NCBI RefSeq assembly: GCF_007993865.1
Contig: NZ_VIUH01000016.1
Span: forward strand, 1-64,000
DNA: 64,000 nucleotides
Direction: 5' to 3'
Source of the DNA: Pseudomonas sp. SJZ079
GTDB taxonomy: Bacteria > Pseudomonadota > Gammaproteobacteria > Pseudomonadales > Pseudomonadaceae
The notes below the pieces were generated by a model. The model saw nothing but the letters and a program-made list of their open reading frames with translations, did not search any database and was not told the origin of the DNA. Made by a program: the position numbers and the translations under genes. Each line of letters begins with the position of its first letter. Position 1 is the stretch's first letter. This document shows positions 1-7,687 of this stretch, one piece after another.

Positions 1-72
1 TTGGCAAGGGAATGACCATTACCTGCGTCCTGCGCCTAAACGGGGGCCATTTCTCGCGGCAACGCGGCTCGC

Positions 73-95
73 AATGAAACGGCAACAGACCCTAG
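73..95. repeat. Half copy of a Pseudomonas hairpin repeat
   Basis: This 23-nt sequence is identical to the right arm of the complete hairpin element at 53504-53556. The left arm is not preserved here. It lies just upstream of the MarC-type gene, between an unidentified left flank and the ribosome-binding site. It is likely a degenerate intergenic repeat rather than a regulatory site of the gene. Confidence 0.7.
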
Positions 96-123
96 ACTGT
101 GACGATCTGTTGAGGAGTACTGC

Positions 124-717
124 ATGGACATTTTCAGTATTGCCGTGTTGATCTTTCTGGTCACCGACCCGTTTGGCAACATCGCCATCTATATTTCTGC
201 GTTGAAAAACGTGACGGCCAAGCGCCGCCTGGTGGTGGCGGCGCGCGAACTGTTATTTGCCCTGGTCCTGCTCCTGCTGTTTCTGACCTTTGGCGACAAG
301 GTCCTCAGCGGGCTCGGTTTGTCCCGTGAAGCCATCGCGATAGCCGGCGGCATCATTCTGTTCGTCATCGCCATGCGCATGATCTTTCCCGGACCGCAGG
401 GTCTGCTTGGCGACGTGCCGGATGGCGAGCCGATGCTGGTGCCGCTGGCGACCCCGGCAGTCGCCGGGCCATCTGCGCTGGCGGTGTTGATGACCCTGCG
501 CAATACCCACGAGGGGGCGTTGTGGGAACTGTACCTGGCGGTGTTCCTGGCCTGGGCGGCGACCGCCTTTATCCTGTTGCAGGCATCCTTTCTGCAGCGT
601 TTCCTCGGTCCCCGCGGGCTGACCGCAGTGGAGCGGCTGATGGGTATGTTGCTAATCATGCTCAGCGTCGACATGCTGTTGGATAACCTGCAAAGCGTGT
701 TGCATATCAACCCATGA
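124..717 (+). CDS. MarC-family integral membrane protein, YhgN type
   Basis: A 197-residue polytopic membrane protein with about six hydrophobic segments. Its length and sequence match the MarC/YhgN family, including the early TDPFGN motif (about residues 14-19) and the AGPSAL region in the second half. The family was once tied to multidrug resistance, but its transport activity is not established. The ATG follows a GAGGAG ribosome-binding site about 6 bp upstream. The stop overlaps the start of the downstream amidase gene (ATGA), so the two are translationally coupled. Confidence is high for the family and low for any substrate. Confidence 0.88.
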   Translation: MDIFSIAVLIFLVTDPFGNIAIYISALKNVTAKRRLVVAARELLFALVLLLLFLTFGDKVLSGLGLSREAIAIAGGIILFVIAMRMIFPGPQGLLGDVPDGEPMLVPLATPAVAGPSALAVLMTLRNTHEGALWELYLAVFLAWAATAFILLQASFLQRFLGPRGLTAVERLMGMLLIMLSVDMLLDNLQSVLHINP

Positions 718-1523
718 GAGTGCCTTACCTTGCCTTGTTGCTCAGCCTGCTGGCGGGCTGTGCCAGTGGTCCGCGGATCGACACCTCGCATACCGCCAGC
801 GGCCAGAGCAGTCGGGTGCATTACATCATCCTGCACTACACCTCGAGCGACCTGCCGCGTTCGTTGCGCATGCTCACCGAGCAAGAGGTCAGCAGCCATT
901 ATCTGATCGGCGATGCCCCGGCGACCATCTACCGGCTGGTCGATGAGAATCGCCGTGCCTGGCACGCCGGCGACAGCCAGTGGCAGGGGCGCACCTGGTT
1001 GAACGGGACTTCGATCGGCATCGAGCTGGTCAATCAGGGCTATCGCGACACCCCCGCCGGGCGAGTCTGGCAGCCCTATTCGCAGGCGCAGATCGAGGCG
1101 CTGATCGTCTTGCTCAAGGACATCATGCAGCGTCACCAATTGGCGCCAGGCAGCATCATTGGCCACAGCGATGTGGCGCCGCAGCGTAAGGTCGACCCGG
1201 GACCGCTGTTTCCCTGGCGGCGTCTGGCCGATGCCGGTCTGATGGTGTGGCCGGATGCCCAGGCGGTGGCGCGCCAGCAGGCGCTGTTCGACCGGAGCCT
1301 GCCGACGGTGGCCTGGTTCCAGGCGCAACTGGCGCTGCAGGGCTACGAGGTGCCCAGCGACGGCGAGCTGACGGAGGCCACGCGCAAGGTGCTCGCGGCC
1401 TTCCAGATGAAATACCGCCCGGCGCGCTACGACGGCGAGCCGGATGCCGAGACGGCGGCATTACTCCAGGTACTCAACAGCGGCCCTAACAGGTCGTTGC
1501 AGAATGAAGCGAGCGATGGCTAG
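714..1523 (+). CDS. ampDh2: Lipoprotein N-acetylmuramoyl-L-alanine amidase (AmpDh2/AmiD type)
   Basis: This 269-residue protein has a lipoprotein signal peptide with lipobox LAGC (Cys16), then an Amidase_2 domain and a C-terminal peptidoglycan-binding domain (about residues 195-255). The zinc ligands expected for the AmpD fold are visible at His41 (LHYTSS), His151 (GHSD) and Asp161 (KVDPGPLFPW). The family cleaves the amide bond between MurNAc and the stem peptide, here probably from the inner face of the outer membrane. The lipobox is followed by Ala, not Asp, which fits outer-membrane sorting. In P. aeruginosa ampDh2 also neighbours kinB and algB, supporting this assignment. It overlaps the upstream marC-like gene by 4 bp. 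Confidence 0.88.
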   Translation: MRVPYLALLLSLLAGCASGPRIDTSHTASGQSSRVHYIILHYTSSDLPRSLRMLTEQEVSSHYLIGDAPATIYRLVDENRRAWHAGDSQWQGRTWLNGTSIGIELVNQGYRDTPAGRVWQPYSQAQIEALIVLLKDIMQRHQLAPGSIIGHSDVAPQRKVDPGPLFPWRRLADAGLMVWPDAQAVARQQALFDRSLPTVAWFQAQLALQGYEVPSDGELTEATRKVLAAFQMKYRPARYDGEPDAETAALLQVLNSGPNRSLQNEASDG

Positions 1524-1936
1524 GGCCGTACCCGCTCCCTACGGGTAACGGCATTTCCCACATCCATCTGGGTCACAAGGCGAAATCAGCCGCAACGCAG
1601 CGAAGCGGAGTCACAGCCAAAGGCTTCTGGCCCGCAGGGCGATCGGTAGCGAGTCAAAAGCGCACGACTGCCTGGATGCAGGCGGTAGGGCGAAGCAGGA
1701 TGCCCGAGCCGGGTGTACGAGCTGTACATGAGCATTTGATTCGCTTCGCTCACCCCTTCGGGGCCGCGCTAAAGCGCGTTCAGCGCGGCGCTTTTGTGAG
1801 GCTGATTTCAACGCCGCCTAGCCAAGCGCAGTAGTTTTTCAACGGCCTGCTAAACGCGGCGCGTGAGGGGGCCGGCGATCAGGCGGGAGGTGGCCCGCGC
1901 TGCCGGGAGGCGCTCCAGGCTAAGGTTCCCGGCCGC
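1524..1936. other. Intergenic region between convergent ampDh2 and kinB
   Basis: No credible gene. The region holds repeat-like sequence typical of Pseudomonas intergenic DNA, including short GC-rich palindromes around 1750-1800 (for example CGCGCTAAAGCGCG) followed by a CTTTT run that could terminate ampDh2 transcripts. No other conserved signal was seen. Confidence 0.5.
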
Positions 1937-3712
1937 TTAACGCTGCAGCGCCAAATAGAACTGGGTGCCTTGCCCCGGCCGCGATTTCACCCCGATGTGG
2001 CCGCCGTGCAGTTCGACGATCTCCTTGCACAGCGCCAGCCCCAGGCCGGCGCCGCCCTTCCTGTGGCCGACCTGGACGAACGGCTCGAAGATCCGGGCCT
2101 GCTGGGTGTAGGCGATGCCTTCGCCATCGTCGCTGATGCTGATGATCACCCGTTCGCCCTGGACTCGTGCCTGCAGGTTGATCTGCCCGCCGCTGCGGCT
2201 GTGGCGCAGGGCATTGCCGATCAGGTTGTCGAGTACCCGCTCGATCTGCAGACGGTCCAGGCGCACCTTCGGCAGGCTGTCGTGGGGCTCGATGCTCAGG
2301 GCGATCTCGCGTTCGCTGGCCTGGGAGGCGAAGCGCTGCTGGGCCTGACTGAGCAATTCGTCGAGGTCACAGGGCGCCAGTTCGAGTTTCTGTAAGCCAT
2401 TCTGGTAACGCGAGAAGTTCAACAGGTCGTTGATCAGTCGTACCAGGCGGTGCATTTCTTCGTCGATGGTGCGCAGCAGGTCGGTTTCACGGGCCTCGTC
2501 GCTGAAGTGCAGACGCTCCTGCAGCAGACCAAAGGCCATGTGCATGCCGGTTACCGGGGTGCGCAGTTCATGCGAGGCGCGCAGCACGAACTCACTGCGC
2601 ACGCGCTCGAAGGCGCGTTGCTTGGTGACGTCGTGGAGCACCATGACCGCGCCCTGGATATGGCCCGCGGCATGGCTGACCGGGGTCAGGCTGTAAGCCA
2701 GCAGGCGGGTTTCACCGTCGGCTTCGATCTGCAGGTCCTCCAGCGCCTGCTCCAGATTCTTACCTTGCAGCACCCTCTGCAGCTGCTCATCCAGTTCGGG
2801 ACGTTGCAGCGCGTGGCCCAGGCTCTGGCCGAGTGGCTGGTCGTGCCAGTCGAGCTGGCGCTGGGCGACGGGGTTGAAGTGTTCCAACAGGCCGTTGCGA
2901 TCGAAAATCAGCAAGCCGTCATCGATGCTGTCGAGCACTGCCTGCAGGCGGCGTTGCTCGGCCATCAGCGCGGCGACATTGCTGTTCTTGAACTGCTGCA
3001 CGGCCTCGGCCATCAGGCCGAAACGCCGACTCAGGGTGGCCAGCTCGGCGGCCTGAGAAATGGGCAAAGACACCTGGAAATCACCTTGGCCGATCTGATC
3101 GGCGGCACGGGCCAGTGCCTCAATCGGCTGACCGAAGCGCCGGGCAATGCTGTGCGCGGTGATGAAACCGATCAGCAGCACCGCTAGGCCGATCAGGCCG
3201 AGCAGCCCGGTAATCAGCCAGGCCCGTTCGCGCATCTTCGCCTGGTCACTGTGCACCTGTTCGACATAGCGGGTCTGCACCGCGTTGATACGATCGCGCA
3301 GGGCTTGCAGGGCGCGGCCGAAGTCGTCGTTGCGGAGCAGGGTGCGGCGTACCGTCAGCGGTTTCCTCAGCAGTTCTTGGTAATGCGCATAGGCGCGGCC
3401 GATTTCGGCCACCGCCTGACGGTCGCTGTCATCGACGGCGCCTTCACTGGCCTTGCCGAACCATCGCTGGAAGCGCGCATCGGAGGCTTTCAAGGCCTGG
3501 CGGTCGAGCTTGTCGGCAATCATCAGGATGACCTGGGTGCCCATCTCCTGACGCAGGCCGAGGGAGGCGTCGATGATGTCGAGGTTGCGGGTCATCGCCT
3601 GGTTCTGCCCTTTGCTCAGCTGCCACACGCTGAACATGCCGAGCAACAGGCCGAGCAGGGCCACGGTGATCAGCGCGCTGCTGCCGAGGAACAGCTGGCT
3701 GCGCAGTCTCAT
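1937..3712 (-). CDS. kinB: Sensor histidine kinase KinB
   Basis: This 591-residue inner-membrane histidine kinase is close to the known KinB length. It has two membrane segments (about 10-32 and 165-187) enclosing a periplasmic sensor region, then a HAMP domain (about 188-240), a PAS domain (about 253-365), a HisKA domain with phosphoacceptor His381 in ASHELRTP, and a HATPase domain with a DGEGI G-box near the C terminus. It is the partner of AlgB in control of alginate and virulence genes in P. aeruginosa. The start overlaps the algB stop by 4 bp (ATGA), so kinase and regulator are coupled in one operon, algB first. Confidence 0.93.
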   Translation of the reverse strand: MRLRSQLFLGSSALITVALLGLLLGMFSVWQLSKGQNQAMTRNLDIIDASLGLRQEMGTQVILMIADKLDRQALKASDARFQRWFGKASEGAVDDSDRQAVAEIGRAYAHYQELLRKPLTVRRTLLRNDDFGRALQALRDRINAVQTRYVEQVHSDQAKMRERAWLITGLLGLIGLAVLLIGFITAHSIARRFGQPIEALARAADQIGQGDFQVSLPISQAAELATLSRRFGLMAEAVQQFKNSNVAALMAEQRRLQAVLDSIDDGLLIFDRNGLLEHFNPVAQRQLDWHDQPLGQSLGHALQRPELDEQLQRVLQGKNLEQALEDLQIEADGETRLLAYSLTPVSHAAGHIQGAVMVLHDVTKQRAFERVRSEFVLRASHELRTPVTGMHMAFGLLQERLHFSDEARETDLLRTIDEEMHRLVRLINDLLNFSRYQNGLQKLELAPCDLDELLSQAQQRFASQASEREIALSIEPHDSLPKVRLDRLQIERVLDNLIGNALRHSRSGGQINLQARVQGERVIISISDDGEGIAYTQQARIFEPFVQVGHRKGGAGLGLALCKEIVELHGGHIGVKSRPGQGTQFYLALQR

Positions 3713-5055
3713 AGGCCGAGCAGCTTGCGCTTGCGATACAGGGTCGAGGCGTCGATGCCGAGTGTCCTGGCCGCCTGCTCGAGGGTTTCGCTGGTGGCCA
3801 GTACCGCGGCGATGTGGGCTTTTTCCAGTTGCTCCAGGCTGAGCTCGGCACCGACCCGTGGCGCGTCATTGCTCGCGCCAGTGTTCAGGCCGAGGTGGTT
3901 GAGTTGCACCCGTTCTTCGGCGCAGATGATGCTGGCGCGCTCGATCACGTTACGCAGCTCGCGAATGTTGCCCGGCCAGGGGTAGTCCAGCAGCGCGGCC
4001 CGCACTTCATCGCTGAAGCCGCGGGCCGGGCGCGCGTAGTCCTTGACGAAGCGCGCGAGAAAACGCTCGGCCAGATCGAGGATGTCGTCGACCCGCTCGC
4101 GCAGTGGCGGCAGGGTGAGGGTGATGACGTTGAGGCGATAGAGCAGGTCTTCGCGAAACAGCCCTTCGCTCACCATATCCCGCAGGTCGAGGTTGGTCGC
4201 GGCGAGGATGCGCACGTCGGCGCGGCGGGTCACCGGGTCGCCGACGCGCTCGTATTCCTTGTCCTGAATGAAGCGCAACAGCTTGGATTGCAGGGCCAGC
4301 GGGAAATCGCCGATCTCATCGAGGAACAGGGTACCGCCATCGGCCTGGTTGACCCGGCCCAGGGTGCTCTCGCTGGCGCCGGTGAAGGCGCCCCGGCTGT
4401 GGCCGAACAGCTCGCTCTCCATCAGCTCGGCGGTGAGTGACGGGCAGTTGATGGTTACGCAGGCTTTCTTCGCGCGCTGGCTCCAGCCGTGGATGGCGCG
4501 CGCCAGTTCGCCCTTACCGGTGCCGGACTCGCCGAGGATGAGGATATTGGCATCGGTGACAGCCACCTGGCGGGCGGTTTCCAGTACCGCCATCATCGCC
4601 GGACTGTGCGAGTCGAGGTCGTTCTTGGCCTTATCCACCTGGCCTTCCAGGGCTTCCAGGCGCACGGACAGCTGGCGTACTTCCAGCTGTTTGGCAGCTG
4701 ACATGCGCAGTTGTTCCGGGCTGCAGGGCTTGACCAGGTAATCCGCCGCGCCGGCCTGCATGGCATCCACTGCGGTATCCACCGCGGAATGCGCGGTGAC
4801 TATCACCACGCGCATCCACGGCGCCTGTACGCGCATCTGCGCCAGCACGTCGAGGCCATTGTCATCGCCCAGACGCAGGTCGAGAAAGCACAGGTCGAAC
4901 ACCTGGCGTTGCAACAAGGCATCGGCCTGGGCGGCGCTGTTGGCCGTGGCCACCTGATAACCCTGGTCCTCCAGGCAGTAGCGGAAGGTGCGCAAGATCG
5001 CCGATTCGTCATCGACCAGGAGTATGCGTCCGCCTTGCTGCTCTGCTGCTTCCAT
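3709..5055 (-). CDS. algB: NtrC-family response regulator AlgB
   Basis: This 448-residue regulator has a receiver domain with phosphoacceptor Asp59 and conserved Lys109, an AAA+ sigma-54 activator domain with Walker A GESGTGKG (residues 175-182) and an intact GAFTGA loop (222-227), and a C-terminal Fis-type helix-turn-helix. AlgB activates alginate genes and is dephosphorylated by KinB in P. aeruginosa. The intact GAFTGA loop means it should be able to contact sigma-54 holoenzyme. That matters because a strong sigma-54 promoter lies just upstream at 5213-5227, reading the opposite way into the BON-domain gene. It is transcribed ahead of kinB. Confidence 0.94.
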   Translation of the reverse strand: MEAAEQQGGRILLVDDESAILRTFRYCLEDQGYQVATANSAAQADALLQRQVFDLCFLDLRLGDDNGLDVLAQMRVQAPWMRVVIVTAHSAVDTAVDAMQAGAADYLVKPCSPEQLRMSAAKQLEVRQLSVRLEALEGQVDKAKNDLDSHSPAMMAVLETARQVAVTDANILILGESGTGKGELARAIHGWSQRAKKACVTINCPSLTAELMESELFGHSRGAFTGASESTLGRVNQADGGTLFLDEIGDFPLALQSKLLRFIQDKEYERVGDPVTRRADVRILAATNLDLRDMVSEGLFREDLLYRLNVITLTLPPLRERVDDILDLAERFLARFVKDYARPARGFSDEVRAALLDYPWPGNIRELRNVIERASIICAEERVQLNHLGLNTGASNDAPRVGAELSLEQLEKAHIAAVLATSETLEQAARTLGIDASTLYRKRKLLGL

Positions 5056-5212
5056 GTGCGTGCTCCAGTGATTGAGTGCATGTAATTAGTCCAGAAACTT
5101 TCGTGCAAGTTGCACGGCGTATCTGCAGCAATCTTGCAAGCTGCAAGCCTGGGGCTGTCAGCATAAATACTTAAGTAATTGGTTTTAAAGGTTTTATTGG
5201 AATTTAAAAAGC

Positions 5213-5227
5213 TGGCACAGGGCTTGC
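5213..5227 (+). promoter_or_regulatory. Sigma-54 promoter for the BON-domain gene
   Basis: TGGCAC at 5213-5218 and TTGC at 5224-5227 are separated by 5 bp. The -24 GG and -12 GC are exactly 12 bp apart, as required. Transcription would start near 5239, about 50 bp before the chosen BON gene start. The match is essentially consensus. The adjacent divergent algB gene encodes a sigma-54-type activator. Confidence 0.8.
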
Positions 5228-5288
5228 GAATATCTATGCAACGGCTGCCACTGGCAGCACGTATATGGATATGACTGGAGGAACCGCC

Positions 5289-6125
5289 ATGACTCACTTG
5301 AAAACCCTTGCCTTGGCCACTGCAACTGCCAGCGTGATTGCCCTGACGCCCTTGACCACTTATGCGGCCGAAGGCGACATGAGCCGCGAGCTCAGCGAAG
5401 CACGTCAGGAGGGAGCGATCTGGACGGCTATTACCCTCAACCGTCATCTCAACCCGTTCAGTATCGACGTCGACGTGGAGAACGGCAGCGCCAAGCTCAC
5501 CGGTAGTGTCGAGACCGACGTCGAGCGCGACCTGGCCGAACAGCTTGCGTTGGGTATCGAAGGCGTAAATAAGGTCGATAACCAGCTGAAAGTCGACGCT
5601 AAGGCCCAGCGCAAAGGCGAGAGCGAGTCGACCCTGGCGCAACGGTTCGACGATGCCACGCTGGTCGCTACGGTGAAATCCAAGCTGCTGTGGAACAGCA
5701 GCACCGAAGGTCTGGACATCGATGTCGATGCCAAGAATGGCGTGGTCACCCTGACGGGTAGCGCGCAGACCCCGGAGGCCAAGGAACTGGCCGGTCGCCT
5801 GGCCGGCAACACCAAGGGCGTGCGTGAGGTGCATAACAACCTCAGCATCAGCGCCGCCGACAGCACCCCGGCCAAGGCGCAGAACGCCGCCGATGACGCC
5901 AGAGCGGCGATTAGCGACGCCTGGATCACCAGCAAGGTGAAATCCAGCTATCTCTATAGTCGAAACCTTGATGGTTTGAATATCTCGGTCGACACCCAGG
6001 GCGGCATGGTCAGCCTCAGCGGTAAGGTGCAGAGCAATGCCGAGAAGCAACTGGCCATCGAGACGGCCCGCAACATCCGCGGGGTGCGCGGTGTGGATGC
6101 CGACACCCTGCGTGTTGAAGGCTGA
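5289..6125 (+). CDS. Periplasmic protein with three BON domains
   Basis: A 278-residue exported protein. A signal peptide (about 1-27, ending TYA-A) is followed by three BON domains (about 34-105, 125-190 and 210-278), each with the alternating hydrophobic and glycine pattern of OsmY-like proteins. BON proteins bind phospholipid or outer-membrane surfaces and are often induced by osmotic or envelope stress. The start is set at the ATG preceded by GGAGGA at 5277-5282. An in-frame ATG at 5265 lacks a ribosome site and would disrupt the signal peptide. It has its own sigma-54 promoter and is followed by the DUF2383 gene after a 76-bp gap, probably as one unit. Confidence 0.85.
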   Translation: MTHLKTLALATATASVIALTPLTTYAAEGDMSRELSEARQEGAIWTAITLNRHLNPFSIDVDVENGSAKLTGSVETDVERDLAEQLALGIEGVNKVDNQLKVDAKAQRKGESESTLAQRFDDATLVATVKSKLLWNSSTEGLDIDVDAKNGVVTLTGSAQTPEAKELAGRLAGNTKGVREVHNNLSISAADSTPAKAQNAADDARAAISDAWITSKVKSSYLYSRNLDGLNISVDTQGGMVSLSGKVQSNAEKQLAIETARNIRGVRGVDADTLRVEG

Positions 6126-6201
6126 TGATCCGCTGGCCAGGGTTGGCCAGCGTCCCTTGCCCGGTGCCGCATGACGCGGCGCTCACCAAAGGAGAAACAG
6201 C

Positions 6202-6636
6202 ATGAGCAGCAAGACAGCACAACTCAACGAGCTGATTGAAATCACCCGTGACGGCCAGCGCTTCTACGAGCATGCCCAGGAGGCGGTCAAGGATGTTCGC
6301 CTGCAAGCGGTGTTCCGTGACATGGCGCGGGTCAAGACCGAGGTCATCCAGGCGCTGGCGGTGAAAGTCGCGGCCAACCATGAGACGCCAGCCACCGGTG
6401 GCACCCTGCTGGGCAAGTTGCGCCAGGTCTATGCCGATACCCGTGCGCTGCTCTCCAGCGAGGAAGAGGCGACCTACGTGGCCCAGTTGGAAGAAGCCGA
6501 GGACCGCATCCTGCATGCCTTCGAGGATGCCCTGGAGTGTGCTGAGCCGGACGTTAAGGCGCTGCTCGCGGTGGAGATGCCCAAGGTGCGCGCCTGCCAT
6601 GAGCGCATGCACGCACTCAAGCAAAGCATGCAGTAA
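6202..6636 (+). CDS. DUF2383 (PA2169-like) four-helix-bundle protein
   Basis: A 144-residue soluble, strongly helical protein rich in Glu, Ala and His, matching the DUF2383 ferritin-like four-helix family. Acidic and His residues recur in helical register, and two short ExxH-like patterns occur (for example EMPKVRACHERMH near the C terminus), but no canonical di-iron pair can be asserted by eye. It has an AAAGGAG ribosome site and follows the BON gene on the same strand, probably from the same sigma-54 promoter. Function is unknown; the company suggests a stress role. Confidence 0.72.
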   Translation: MSSKTAQLNELIEITRDGQRFYEHAQEAVKDVRLQAVFRDMARVKTEVIQALAVKVAANHETPATGGTLLGKLRQVYADTRALLSSEEEATYVAQLEEAEDRILHAFEDALECAEPDVKALLAVEMPKVRACHERMHALKQSMQ

Positions 6637-6647
6637 CACCGGGTTGT

Positions 6648-6710
6648 GGAGTGAAACAGGGACGTTTCGCTCCTCCATGGTCTTCACAGCATCGGGCAAA
6701 ACACCCGATG
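6648..6710 (+). terminator. Two short stem-loops after the DUF2383 gene
   Basis: The first stem pairs GGAGTGAAAC (6648-6657) with GTTTCGCTCC (6664-6673), with one G-U pair. The second pairs CATCGGG (6690-6696) with CCCGATG (6704-6710). Neither is followed by a convincing T-run, so termination is plausible but not certain. Confidence 0.35.
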
Positions 6711-6801
6711 AAAACGGGGGTGATCGTGCAGGCTGCCGCTAGCGCGTCAGCTGTTATTTTTTAACTTGTTGATTTAGATGTATTTTTATTTTTTGTACGA
6801 G

Positions 6802-6817
6802 TGGCATGCCGACTGCA
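6802..6817 (+). promoter_or_regulatory. Second sigma-54-type promoter
   Basis: TGGCAT at 6802-6807 and CTGCA at 6813-6817 place the -24 GG and -12 GC 12 bp apart, with an AT-rich stretch (6765-6795) directly upstream. Predicted transcription start is near 6828, about 30 bp before the small ORF at 6859. Two positions depart from consensus, so it is weaker than the site at 5213. Confidence 0.6.
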
Positions 6818-6858
6818 ATAGGTAAAGCAGGCACGGCAAGAATTAGAAGGAGTTCAGG

Positions 6859-7107
6859 ATGAGTCGCCGTTACTTGCCTTTCCCCTTGTTGGTTAAAGGA
6901 CTGTTGGCCAGCGCAGCACTGCTGTTGTTGCTGATTGGCGAGCAAGGGCTGGATGCCAAGCCGACGACGCAGGCGGCGAAATGGCGTCCTCTGCCGACAG
7001 AGCAGGTACTGAGTGTGCAACCGGCTGCACAGCTGCAACCGGTGAAGCGCATCGGTCAGTCGCCGCTCTGGGAACGGCAAACCTTGCCACGCAGCTGGGT
7101 GTTCTAG
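6859..7107 (+). CDS. Small single-pass or exported protein, unrecognised
   Basis: An 82-residue protein with one hydrophobic segment (about residues 8-27) after a short basic N terminus, then a Pro/Gln/Ala-rich tail with no cysteines. The AAGGAG ribosome site at 6847-6852 and the sigma-54-type promoter at 6802 support expression. I do not recognise the family. It could be a membrane-anchored small protein or a secreted peptide with an uncleaved signal. It lies between the BON/DUF2383 pair and the DUF1328 gene. Confidence 0.55.
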   Translation: MSRRYLPFPLLVKGLLASAALLLLLIGEQGLDAKPTTQAAKWRPLPTEQVLSVQPAAQLQPVKRIGQSPLWERQTLPRSWVF

Positions 7108-7252
7108 ATGCAGTCCGCCAGGCAGCTAGGCAGACGCGCTTATCGGGTTGGCGCCGTTCGGCGCCGCTGCAGTACGCGATAAGGGTTGTGTGGGGCCACT
7201 TCGATTTTACCTGTTACACCGCAATATCCCGAAAAACTGAAGGAGAATCATC

Positions 7253-7414
7253 ATGTTAAGTTGGGCTATAACCTTTCTGATCATCGCCATCGTTGCCGCT
7301 GTGCTGGGCTTCGGTGGTATCGCAGGCACCGCAACCGGCATCGCGAAGATTCTGTTCGTGGTGTTCCTGGTGATGTTTGTCGTGTCCTTCATCATGGGCC
7401 GTCGACGCGGCTGA
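7253..7414 (+). CDS. DUF1328 (YtjA-type) 53-aa membrane peptide
   Basis: A 53-residue protein starting [10 protein letters not shown] with two hydrophobic helices joined by a glycine-rich turn (GFGGIAG) and a basic tail ending GRRRG. Length, glycine turn and C-terminal RR tail match the DUF1328/YtjA family of small inner-membrane proteins. A clear GAAGGAGAA ribosome site precedes the ATG. It is too short for most ORF cut-offs. The family is common in stress-responsive gene clusters, but its role is not known. Confidence 0.82.
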   Translation: MLSWAITFLIIAIVAAVLGFGGIAGTATGIAKILFVVFLVMFVVSFIMGRRRG

Positions 7415-7687
7415 GGCGTATCGATGCCGTTACTCAAGACGCGCGCTGCTGTCATAGCTGGGCGGCAGCGTGGCGGCTGGAGCTGTCGGCGCTCAGCGCG
7501 ACCATGGCCATGAACGCCAGCCCGGGCGCTCGCGCTTGCCCAAGCCATGCGTCGGCCGTTGTTGGTTGTCCATGCCACGCCCGTTGATTATCAACGCGGC
7601 CTGGCTACTTACTCTCTCCTTCCTTTCCTCCTTCCCACGGGCTATTACAGGCGCGTTATCATCCGCGCACTGATGGGGGGATGAACC

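Noticed and set aside
4803..6050. A 415-codon minus-strand frame reaching from algB into the BON gene
   Set aside because: Crosses the algB-BON promoter region and is contradicted by both genes; no similarity.
7415..7687. Short open frames between the DUF1328 gene and the SpmAB gene
   Set aside because: No ribosome site, no hydrophobic pattern or motif; treated as a non-coding leader.
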